From Castanea sativa (taxonomy: Eukaryota > Streptophyta > Magnoliopsida > Fagales > Fagaceae), in NCBI RefSeq assembly GCF_040712315.1, contig NC_134016.1, positions 620,001 to 684,000 on the forward strand: a DNA stretch of 64,000 bases, in the 5' to 3' direction. A program made the position numbers and the translations under genes. The notes beneath the pieces were generated by a model. It saw nothing but the letters and a program-made list of their open reading frames with translations, did no database searches and had not been told where the DNA came from. Positions 12,323-23,126 of the stretch are shown here, piece after piece; the first letter of the stretch is position 1; each line of letters starts with the position of its first letter.

Positions 12323-13689
12323 CGCTACCTTTGAGTAAAGACATGCGAAGCCTTACAGTACAGTCAAAGTTGGATACTTCAACTGTTCAGTTTGAAATGG
12401 AGATGGAAGGAGATAAAAGATTGGTCATAGTCCAAGAATCATAATAGGTAGACTTTTAAATTAATTCCAAGGCTATTTCTTTTTCTCACTTAATTTGTGA
12501 GTTCTTTTCTACTCATCTATTGCCTCTCTTCCAACAAATTTTATTATCACCACTCTTTCCTTTTTCCATTTTCAATTTTGTAGACTATTTATCAAATTTG
12601 TTGTCCTTTATTAAATTCTTTGTTAATGTGTTAGTGGCTAATTGACAGCAATAGGGAGTTTGGATGACCTTGTGCATGTTATATGGAATTCTTCACGATG
12701 GATTATCGTTTTTTATTTTTATTTTTGTTTTGTTTAAAGGATGTCTGACATATGAGGCTGCATACAAATCAAACATTAAGTGAGTGTGGCCTAAGCTCAG
12801 GTTGCTGCCTCATCTACTTAAACAAGCATAATTAGCATATTTTGAAATCAAAGAGTGGATGACTTTCCACTATAGTTGGAGAGCCTTTAATTTATTTGAT
12901 GAGCTGCCACTAAATGGTTGCTAGAAGCTAAGATATCTACTAGCAGGGAAAATAACAGATGCTGGTAATCTTTCATTTCTTAACTAGAGATCATTTACTT
13001 CAGCACAGATAGTTTAAGGTTACCCATGTTCCCAATATCTAGATAAACTTTCGATTCCTATCTAAGCTCATATTTTTTGCTTAAAAATAGACTAGCTTAT
13101 GCACCTTTTTCTTTTTAATGATATCCTTAGAATTTTTGTTTTAAACTCATGTTAGCTGTGTGCTCATATAGTGTAACATATTTTGTTGCATAGCATACTT
13201 ATATCTTCAAATTTTTCTCCCTACAAAAAAGAAAAAAGAAAAAAAAGAAAGAAGCATTTTGTTTGAAACTTCTTGAGATTATTTGTGTGCGTGTGTTTAT
13301 TCTGGTCTACCAACAATGTATTGATTAGGGCTCTTTAGTTATTCAAATTTCAAGCTTCACCAAAGTTTGTTAATGTCTTGAATTCATATAAGTTAGTTTT
13401 GAACTTGAGAAATCATCAGTGACAAATTATTTATTGTATTTTACTTAGATTTGTTGATGAACTTTAAGTCTGGTTTACTGTACAGTACACTATAAGTACA
13501 ACTTCGGATTCGAATTAAATTGAATGAAAGGTTGACATCTTTTTTCTTTTGAGATCAATTTATAATGTTGGGTAAGATGTATTACTTATCACTGGATTAC
13601 TTCAAGATTGTAGTTATTATTGAGCTACACTAAATTTATTTTCGTGAGTTTTTTTTTTCTTTTTCAATTTTTTTTACTTGAAATTTTCC
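12323..13689. other. Intergenic, nothing recognised
   Basis: AT-rich sequence with A/G and T tracts and no supported gene. A T-rich tract ending ttacttgaaattttccgggtgtag at about 13675-13698 could be a splice acceptor for the following open segment. Confidence 0.5.
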
Positions 13690-14175
13690 GGGTGTAGATC
13701 AATTGGAACTGATGATGCCGAAAATATCACCAGTGAGTTGCAAGCGCTCTTCCAACTAAAGCTATACCTGCAAAAAGAAAATAATGTACCTAAAGAGAGC
13801 ACCGGTGTGGTGCCGGCCAAAAACCCTCCGAAGGTCAAGTTAGAATCTTGTGTCTTTAACCCTAGAGTGCCAGAGTAAAGAATATTATGCGTACCTTCAT
13901 ATCTAGGGTTTCTGGGGTATTTATATTGAGTGGAATTACCTTTCTTTTAGGATACAACTTCCTTCTCAAGTTCCTTTCCATATAGGAGTCTTCTCAAACG
14001 TGTGTCGCAAGAAGTTCAAGTGTGCACGTTTGCGTGGGGATAGAGCAAAAGCTCATCTGAAACATATCAAATGGCATGCCACGTGGAATCTACAATTAAT
14101 TCATACAAGACGGATATTCAGCAACACTTAACCGTCATAGCCGAATCACTTAACCGTCATAGCCGAGTCACTTAC
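13690..14175 (+). repeat. Probable fragment of a repetitive element
   Basis: A 66-codon open segment (13678-13878) containing ALFQLKLYLQKEN and GVVPAKNPPKVKLE is followed by a stretch with ctagggtttctggggtatttat at about 13903. I recall similar text as dispersed repeats in dicot genomes, possibly LTR-derived, but cannot name the family. A 22-bp unit (cacttaaccgtcatagccga + 2) is tandemly duplicated at 14125-14168. Confidence 0.35.
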
Positions 14176-14522
14176 GGTGTCGATCCGTCTTCATTATCTC
14201 CGTCCATCTACTATTTTTATCCCCTTCAGGAACCATAACTTGAATGTATCTGCAAGTGTTGATTGGCTGTACATATCACCATTCACAATGCATCAAGTAA
14301 GCCTAGGCTTTCCCAGCATTTACACTTTACACCATGGTTGCTTCCATCTCCTATATATATAATAAAAAAATAACTCTTTTCTTTCCTGAACATACAGGAA
14401 TCTTGACAATTCATCTACTTTTCAAATCCTGTCTATGGTTTCCTAACTTAAAGTCTCTGTAGTAGTGAGTTCAGTGCTTTTCCAAATAATGGGGTAGACA
14501 TCTATGATTAGCTTTACATGCT
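14176..14522. other. Intergenic
   Basis: No gene or repeat recognised. Confidence 0.5.
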
Positions 14523-15060
14523 GATTATCATCATATATATCTCAATTTGAATGTTCGAACTTTAGTATTCAATGACACAAACAATGAAATTCATTCTTTA
14601 GACTTTTGCAAGAAATTGAAGAGCCCAATAAAGAAGAACCACCTGTTTTGATGCATTTTCTTCTGAGATCAAGTTATGGATTTTGGTAAGCCATATAACT
14701 ATTTTGAGTTTTCTTTCTTCCTCTTTTTTGTTTATTTTAATCCCTGGAAATTTTGTTATAATAAATTGGAATAAATTGGACATATTGGTGACTTTAACAC
14801 ATTTATAAATCACACTTACATGATGGATTAGCCTTCTTACATATAGATTATCATCGTATATATCTTGATTTGAATGTTCAAGCTTTAGAAATAATTAATG
14901 GTAAACATGATGTCTTTAGACCTGAGCCAGAAGATAAAGAGTCCAATAAAGAAGAGCAACTTGACGTTCGATTTTGATGCATTTTTTTACCTCAGATCAA
15001 GTTAAGGATTTTGGTAAGCCATATTACTGTTTCTAAGTTTTCTTTCTTTTGTATATTGTT
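14523..15060. repeat. Diverged tandem duplication, ~323-bp offset
   Basis: Copy 1 starts at 14523 (gattatcatc) and copy 2 at 14846. They share tttgaatgttc, cccaataaagaagaa/ccaataaagaagag, gatcaagtta and ggattttggtaagccata blocks. The last block looks like a splice donor (GG|TAAGCC context) preceded by a short open stretch, so an exon may have been duplicated. No family recognised. Confidence 0.65.
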
Positions 15061-16009
15061 TAATTTTTATACATAAATAATTGTTCATAAGAATGCTGGT
15101 TTGAAGAATGAATGATTTCCCTTCTGTGGCCCTCACTAAACAACCTTAGAAGGGACAGCTAATGTGTTCCACTAATTAAACAGGTTTCTTTGGTCGGTCT
15201 GCAACCTCTAGATGCCAAAGGTATCCTGGGACGATCTCCTAGCTCCTACACGGTGGAGATGATGGGATTGGCCCATGAATTTTCTTCTTTTTGCTGCATG
15301 TCTCTCTAAGGATTGAAGTTGGCATAAGTTGTTGACAACCAAAAATATGTCAGGTGAGGCAAAGGATTTCTAGCTTTTAAACCATAGTTACTTCCATCTC
15401 CTATCTATATACTAAACCACAGATCTTTTCTACTAAACAGAATTCCTAACAGTTCATCCACCAAATCTTATGCTGTTATCATGGCCTTATAAAGCCCTTT
15501 GTTCCAATGACTTCAACACTTTACTATACACCAAGGTATACATATGAAGATTATCCATTTTATACACATTGATTTCATTTCACTGATAATCTCTTCTACA
15601 TATCTCTACCAGAGCATTTAATACTACTCGCATCAATTAATGGATTTCCCATGTGTCTTCTATTGTAGTCTTCTCTTCGCATCAGTCTTGTTGTCTTAAC
15701 TAAGAGGCCAAATTGTTTGGGTGCCCCATTCCATACTAAGGTCCGGAGGATAATTCCCTACAGTTAGTAGATAAGGTATTGGACATATATCTCGGTAGCT
15801 TGACTTATATTTGTTGTTATTCAATTAGTAACATTTGGTTTAACCATTAACTTTATTACTAACAAATATATCTTTAAATTCCTAATAATTAAGTCAGTAA
15901 TGAATAACACTGACGTGTAATAGTTTGAAGATTCACTATGTTGGTAGATTCTGATGACTTCACATTCATTCATCTTTTAGGTGAGGAAAAAAGCAAGATG
16001 CACAACAGA
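15061..16009. other. Intergenic, nothing recognised
   Basis: No supported gene on either strand. Confidence 0.5.
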
Positions 16010-16180
16010 AGGGAATTGAATAGAATGGAATGATCATAAGGGAATGGAAAGGAATGGAATGGAATGTATTTAAGTAAAGGAAATGAATGGAATGGAATGG
16101 AATTAAGTAACCTTGATTGGATGTTTTAAAATAGAGGAATGGAAATGAATAAAAAGGAATGGAATGTAAGTAATCTTGTT
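16010..16180. repeat. GGAAT-rich degenerate microsatellite
   Basis: Imperfect (GGAAT)n / (GGAATGGAAT) repeats, interrupted by aagtaa and tgatt segments. Confidence 0.8.
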
Positions 16181-17620
16181 TGGGATTAACATGGAGGGAT
16201 TACCTACCAAGAGTCATTGATTTCTCTATTGACATTCTTATGCCACAACAAAATCTTTTTCTCTTTTTGATATACATTAGATTGGCTCATAGGCAATAGA
16301 ACATATGTTAAAATAATCGTGAAAGTTATGCCACTATGTTCATATTTATTTTTGTATCGTAGACGGTTTAACCTCACTATACGTACTTTATCTTTGCATC
16401 TTATAAGCCTTCAAAGAGATGAACGACAATACCTTCTTTGATCTTGAAATATGGTTGGTATGTCTTGAGCCAAATAGAAATTACTTAATCTTGTAATCTT
16501 ACTTATTTTAAGATAAAATCTAATACCATTCTCATCCTGCCTAATCATATTTAACTAAGTTATATTTTAAATCAAGTTACATTTTTAACAACAAATAAAT
16601 GCATGTGTATGTATGATGCAAGACTATTTGCACCATAATATGTTTGAACAACGCAATTTATTTTGATGGCTTTTAAAAAAAAATAAACAAATAAAATTTA
16701 GTTACTGTAGGGATTGTTTTATATATCTTTCAGTTCAATTATAGGAACATGGTCATGTTTATATGTCCTACTAAAGTGTCCTTAAAAAATCTCATCTATA
16801 GCGGTGGAGCTTATTCCTTACACTTGGCTTCTGCACTATATCTCTCATTCCATTTAACATTCTACTTCTTCACAAGGCCTGAAATAACTAAGTGAAGAAT
16901 TTGTGAACATTCTTCTAGGTATGAGGTGAATAATTCAATAAAGCTATTAATTCTTTATGGTTTCTTTATTCTTAAAAAAAATTGTTTCTTTACTTTTACT
17001 GCCCATGAATATGATGGACTTATAGTGGATGGTCAAATATAAACTTTTTTGCCAATAAATCTGGGAAGTGAAACCCATGACTTTGATTCTTCAATTAGGT
17101 TTGTGGTTACCATTTATATAGATATTATTTGTCCATTCATGCTATTTTCTAGGATTCCCTCCTTAATTTATCTCAAAACTTGAATAATTATTAAATTTTG
17201 CTTTAATAATTCAGGAAATGGGAGGAATTTGATGATAGAATTGTAGTATCATTTGTTCAATCATGAAAGATTATGTTTTTTGTGTTTGGCCTTTATTGAG
17301 TGTAAATAGAAAATCTATATCAAAGTACACAATTAACTGGAGCAATGAAAATGTATTCAAATAAAACTTAGATAAGAAAGTTGAATTTTTGTAGAAGAGT
17401 TGAGTGATTGGTAGGTACATTGAATATTAAACAACTAAACAATATAGCTTTAGGGTGAGTATGAAATACATTAATGATACTAACTTAATGCCACCAATTT
17501 TTTGGTTTTCACTTGAATCAATGAGGTTTGTGCTTTGAATGGCTATTAAATCAATGCATGTATAAAAAGGAAAGTTGCATAGTATGCTGCATTGTGATTC
17601 TTTTATTTATCTGTAAAATA
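16181..17620. other. Intergenic, nothing recognised
   Basis: AT-rich with no open frame of note. Confidence 0.5.
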
Positions 17621-17976
17621 TTCATGTGATTTGGAATGTTGTTTATGAGTTTTTCATGTAATTATTTTATTTATCTAGAAAATTAATCTAGAAATCCACA
17701 CAACAAAAGCAAATTTAACCTATATACATGGCCTAAACTGAACATGACCAAGGCAAATTTAGGGATGCATATCCTTTTAGTTATCAAATATTCTTAGACT
17801 ATATTCATGTGATTTGAAATGTTGTTTATGAGTTTTTCACTTGCATATACTTCTCCAAGAATTAAAAATCCACACAACAAATTTAACCTATATATTTGGC
17901 CTAAACTAAACATGACCATGGCAAGTTTAGGGATGTATATTCTTTGATTTATCAAATATGCTTGGACCATATGAGT
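17621..17976. repeat. Tandem duplication, 182-bp period
   Basis: ttcatgtgatttg(g/a)aatgttg begins copies at 17621 and 17803. Both continue through atccacacaacaaa, atttaacctatata, ggcctaaact and atttatcaaat blocks. Copy 2 is slightly shorter. Confidence 0.8.
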
Positions 17977-18311
17977 TTCTAAGTTTCATTTATTATTTGG
18001 CAGAGATTATGAGTTCCTTTCTGAAGTATTATTGATAATTTTGAATTGAAAAGTTTGATAATGTTCTTCTTTTATTTTCTTAGCTGCTTTTTTTTTTTTT
18101 AACATCCTGATAAAGGGGTTGATGTGGTATGACTAGCCTCACATGTATTACACTATAAATAAATGCAAGTATATTATTTCATTTATTAATCCAATAGGAC
18201 CAATACTAAATAAATTTTGATCAAATTAGGATTGATTTCCCGACAAAAAAGTTTAAGTAAATTAGGTAAGTTATTTTTTACAAGGAATCCAATTTCACAA
18301 CTAGCCCGTGC

Positions 18312-18348
18312 ATTATATATATATATGTATGTATGTATGTATGTATAT
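18312..18348. repeat. (TA)n(TGTA)n microsatellite
   Basis: (TA) units followed by about five GTAT units. Confidence 0.9.
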
Positions 18349-18631
18349 AAAATTCCTGAATAATATGTACTTTATTGAGGAACAAAAAACAAAGGGACCC
18401 GATCAAAAGGTAGATTGGAAATTGGACAACAAACCAATATGTTGGTGTTTGATTGAGAGAAAAGGAAAGAAAGTTGGAAAGGTAAGGGATGGAAGGCTGT
18501 TTAGTCTTTCCTGTAATTGATTGAAATAGTTGGGAAGCATGTGAAGGAAACTTCATTGAGCTCATTCCATTTCCAATTCCAGCCAATTAAGCCAAGCCCT
18601 ACTTTTCTTATTTAACTACTTTCTTTATACA

Positions 18632-18664
18632 CACACACACACACGCACACACACACACACACAA
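18632..18664. repeat. (CA)n microsatellite
   Basis: About 16 CA units with a single CG interruption. Confidence 0.95.
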
Positions 18665-19428
18665 AGGCCTAATTAGCGTGTCATGAAATTAATTTGTACA
18701 AAATCTACTTTTCAATTTTTACTACTTCATTATCATTGGTAGTTTCTGTACCCTTTGACTCCAGAAATGTGATTAGTTGAACTGCAATTTAGATAGTCAT
18801 CATAAAAATGAATGCAATCTTCAAATTAAAAAAAAAAAAATTCTTCTCTACTAGTCCAATTGATTCTTGAAAAAATACCTTACTAGATTCTCAAAAAAGG
18901 AAAAATGTCTTACTAGGGGTAAAAAAGAGGTACTACATGAGAACCCAAAAAGAAATTACAAAGCATAAATACTAACAAAAAGTTGCTTAAGGCCGGAGTT
19001 AGCAATCAACCAGATGGTGTCACCACAATCCAAAAGAAATAAAGACAATAAAAGTACTTAAAAATTTGGTGATGAAGTGAAAAACATTTGAATAACTTTT
19101 TAAAAGGCAAAAACCATTTTGGGGGTAATCACCCCCAAAAGAAATTTTAGTAGAAAAGAAATAGTTACAATAATCTAAACTTACAAAATATGCAATAAAA
19201 GCAATAATGGTAAGCAAAGAGTTTTTTATTTATTTTTATTATTTTTTATTTATTTATAGAAAGAAGACCTTGAAAGGTTTTTATTATCTTAAAGAAGTTT
19301 TGGCTATGTCAGCTTGAACAATGGAAAACAAAGGTGGTAGAACATCCTCTATCCACACTACATAGTCATCGACATTAATGGAATGCGGGGCTAAACTATG
19401 GACAAGTTTATTACCATCTCTCTTGCTA
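18665..19428. other. Intergenic, nothing recognised
   Basis: AT-rich and A-rich; no supported gene. Confidence 0.5.
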
Positions 19429-20840
19429 AAAAGGCAAAATTAATAAATATTTTTAGAGAAAATTTAATGAGATAAATTCAATCTAAATTGCAAAAATTTG
19501 ATAAATTTCAAGACTAAAATTTGATAAATTTCAAAATACATAGAATTTTTTTAAAAAAAAAAACTTGCACAAGAATAACATAAATTTGATAAATTTCAAA
19601 TTACAATAAACACTAAAAACTCATTATATTGTTATTTCAAGTGCTTCACGAGATCATTGAGAAAAAAAAAGACCACCCACAATGTTAAAATCTTTACCCA
19701 TTGGGAGGTTTTAAAATATATAGTTGTTGAGAATGAATAAAAAATTATTAAAAAAAAGAATAAAGAAGGATTAAAGAAAAAATAAAGAATGAATAAATAA
19801 ATAATATTTAAATAAGACAAAGAAATGATAGAGAATCTGCTGGTAAGTGCATTCGAAAAAGTAGGTAGATAAATGGTAAATGTAACTGTTCACTCTCCAA
19901 AACTGGAAATACCCTAACTCCTCTTATTCATTTGAATAAATATATGGGTCTTTCATCTTTGTTCTCCACTGGTTCTCTATCTCTCTGGTTGAATCTACGA
20001 GTTTAACTCCTTTTTTTTCTTTTTTCTTTTTTTAACGATGAAAGTTTGACTTTGTTTGATGACTCTTTGAGCTTGAGATAAGATATTTCCTATTCTAAAC
20101 TTTTGGTATGTGGTGGAGAATTGAATTGGAATTATAAAGGAGTGTGTGTGGTGGTCAAAACAATGGGTTGCAGATATGAAACGGGTGTGACCATGTGTGG
20201 TGGAAAAAATGGGTTAATGATAAATTAAAAAAAATAAATTATGATCAGATTTTTTTTTATAGAAAAATTAAAAAAAATGGGTTAATGATAAATGAATGAA
20301 TAATGATGAATAAAATTCACTAAAAAGAGAATAATAATAATAATCCCAAAAAAGGTAAAATTAATAAATATTTTTAGAGAAAATTTAACAAGATAAATTC
20401 GATCCTTTCAAAAAAAAAAAACACAAGATAAATTCAATCTAAATTGCATAAATTTGATAAATTTCAAGACTAAGATAGATTTGATAAATTTCTAAATATA
20501 TGGAATTAAAAAAAAAAACTTACACAAGAATAATATAAATTTGATAATTTCAAATTACGATAAACACTAACAACTCACTATATTGTTATCTCAAGTGCTT
20601 CACGAGATCTATTGAAAAATAAAAAAAACCGCCCACAATTTTAAAATCTTTACCCATTGGGAGATTTTAAAATATATAGTTGTTGAGAATGAATGAAAAA
20701 ATATTAAAAAAAGAATAAAGAAAGATTTAAGAAAAAATAAAGAATAAATGAAGAAATAATATTTAAATAAGATAGAGAAATGATAGAGAATGTGTTGTAA
20801 GTATATTTGAAAAGATAGGTAGGTAAAAGGTAAATGTGTA
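19429..20840. repeat. Pair of ~460-490-bp direct repeats
   Basis: Copy 1 (about 19429-19884) and copy 2 (about 20349-20840) align with a 921-bp offset. They share attaataaatatttttagagaa, tcaagtgcttcacgagat and atctttacccattgggag and end in ggtaaatgt. Between them lie ~465 bp of unrelated DNA. I see no PBS or PPT at the inner borders, so I call this a segmental duplication rather than LTRs. Confidence 0.75.
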
Positions 20841-21121
20841 GTCAAAATGTCAACCGGTTTTTTTTTTTCTTTTTTTGTAGCTGAAAAAAATATCATATGG
20901 TTGACGAACAGTTTTAGTGAACAATTTGCCATTTGGTTCCGACTTGCCATGCACGAATATAGTGAAATAACAAAACAAAACAAAACAAAATACAAAATAC
21001 AAATAAAAAAAAAAACAAAAACAAAAAGTAGAGGTTGCTCACATGTGCAGCCTCTCTTTTGTTTTGAATTTCTTAATCAAAGTTTTTCTTTAATGTGATG
21101 ATGTTGAAAGTTGAAACATAA

Positions 21122-21125
<4 letters not shown>
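20841..21125. other. Intergenic, A-rich
   Basis: Contains (CAAAA)n near 20970-21030; no gene seen. Confidence 0.5.

Positions 21126-21178
<53 letters not shown>
21126..21178. repeat. (TA)n microsatellite
   Basis: About 26 uninterrupted TA units. Confidence 0.97.
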
Positions 21179-21181
<3 letters not shown>

Positions 21182-21320
21182 TTATAATTTTAGACTACAA
21201 TCTTATTTAATATCTTCTTATTAGAGGTGAATTTTAATCTATCATTGGATTTTATATTCTTCTTATACCTTACATACTTGCAAAATTTTTAAAAAATTAA
21301 AGATTAATGGCTATGCCATC

Positions 21321-21780
21321 AATAAATTATTTAAATTACAAGTTTTTATATTTTAAAATTATACATAAAATATAAGTTATAGATCATATAGTAAATAATA
21401 TCTGATTAACACTAAATTTGATATGTGTATTAAGAACATAAAGAATAATTAATTCAATGGTTAGATTTTTAAAATATATAGTAATTTTTGTTTTATTAAG
21501 TCAAGTTGTAGCATTAGGTTACACCAGATTTATAGCTAAACTTTGCAGACAATAAATTATAAAAAGTACAAGTTTTTATAGTTTAAAATTATGCATAAAA
21601 TATAAGCTATAGATCATATAGTAAATTATATTTGATTAACACTAAATTTGATATGTGTATTAAGAACACAAAGAATAATTAATTTAATGGTTAAATTTTT
21701 AAAATATATAGTAGTTTTTGTTTTATTAAGTCAAGTTATAGCATTAAGTTACACCAGATTTATAGCCAAACTTCGCCTTT
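21321..21780. repeat. Tandem duplication, 230-bp period
   Basis: aataaattat starts copies at 21321 and 21551; agtttttata follows 20 bp later in both. The copies are alike to the end (acaccagatttatagc(t/c)aaactt), differing by scattered substitutions. Confidence 0.85.
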
Positions 21781-21851
21781 TATATATATACACCTTCGTG
21801 TAAGAATTGAATACATGATCAGATTATCTTTATTTTTTGCACAACCGTCCA

Positions 21852-22864
21852 CAGTGGCAGCTCCAGGATTATTTATCAGGGTGTTCCTCGGTGGACTTGC
21901 TTTGTTATAATTTTTTTTTTTTTTTCAGATTCTCTGTTACAATTTTTCCTTTTTTAGATTTAAGTTCGAATTTTTTTTAGCTTTTTCTTTTTGCTTGAAA
22001 GCAATGTTATGAATATCGTTTTGGACCATGTTTCGGTTTGTTTAGTAAAATAGAATATTTTGGTACAGATTTATTTCGACGTACCGTTTCAGGGTGTTTC
22101 AGGGTTTCTAAAAAAAAATTAAAAATAATATATATTTATATTTTCTTATACAACATAAAATTATTGATCTAAATAAGTAAACCTCAAATAAAACAAATCA
22201 TTTAGTTTTTCTTTTTTGACACTAAAATCATTTAGTTATTACATAACAATTACTGTTTTAGAATATTAAAACATAAATATGTAATTAAATAATGAAAAAC
22301 AACAACAAAAAATAGTACAATAAGAGTGTATATATGTATATCATATTAAAACTCAATAAATAAGTTTGAAATCAAAATATTTTGTTAGCTTTTTGAGTTT
22401 TGTCACGTGGATAGAGTTAGCAAGCTAAAAGTCTAAAAAACAAACTAAAGAAAAAACTTGACAAAACAAAAACTAGAGTAAAAAAAGAAAGAAGATGTAG
22501 ACTAGCAGAACGTCTGAGACGAAGCAAAGAAGACGAAAAGGAAGAAGAAGAAAGGGCGACTTTTGCAATAGCTGGATTTGTTTTTTAGGCATTCGACGCA
22601 AGTAATGACATGTTGTGCTGACGAGTTTGTCAAGTTTTTCTTTTTTTCTTCTAAAAACTGGTACCAGCTAAAATGTAACAAATAATTTACCAAAATTTAA
22701 TTTTATTGGCATAAATTTTTTTTAAGAGTGTTCCTAATTTTTTTTAAAGGTAAATAAATAATTTTTTTTATTATATGTATATAAAAAAAGAAAAAAAAAA
22801 AAGAAAAAGAATTCAGGTCAGGGTGGTCCTGGGACCACCCTGACCTATATGTGGCGCCGCCACT
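21852..22864. mobile_element. Non-autonomous hAT-like element (~1.0 kb)
   Basis: The left end is CAGTGGCAGCTCCAGGA and the right end reads, on the other strand, AGTGGCGGCGCCACA; TCAGGGTG(T/G)TCC lies within both subterminal regions. The flanks share CCGTCCA (21845-21851 and 22865-22871), a likely remnant of an 8-bp target duplication. The interior is AT-rich without a transposase. TIR and TSD style fit hAT-type elements; the superfamily call is inferred. Confidence 0.6.
22816..22845. repeat. Perfect 14-bp inverted repeat, 2-nt loop
   Basis: GGTCAGGGTGGTCC (22816-22829) and its exact complement (22832-22845) are separated by TG. The sequence lies near the right end of the hAT-like element and could extrude a stable hairpin. 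Confidence 0.95.
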
Positions 22865-23126
22865 CCGTCCAACATTGTTTACTAGTCTTTTATTGTACTA
22901 GTAATTTTTGACCCGTCATATATGACTAGTACCTTCTACACGCAAATACCTTTTTTGTAAAAGGGTGCGGGTCCAATACAAATAATGTTGTGAACTAGAC
23001 CTTTGAAATTTCTAAAAGAACTGGTATATATATATATATATATATATATAGAACACTTAGACCCCCCATTTTCATTCATGCTTGAGATTATTAGAGAGAG
23101 AGACAGAGAGACAGAGAGAAACAGAG
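22865..23126 (+). promoter_or_regulatory. Upstream region and leader of the monooxygenase gene
   Basis: This lies between the hAT-like element and the start codon. It has a (TA)n tract at 23024-23050 that could serve as a TATA region, and a purine-rich (AGAG)n leader at 23092-23126 just before the ATG. The transcription start is not determinable. Confidence 0.35.

Noticed and set aside
19429..20840. LTR pair of a miniature retrotransposon
   Set aside because: No TG...CA ends, PBS or PPT at the expected positions.
20609..20995. 128-codon minus-strand frame
   Set aside because: Built of A/T-run translations (Phe, Tyr, Ile, Lys) within a duplicated AT-rich repeat.
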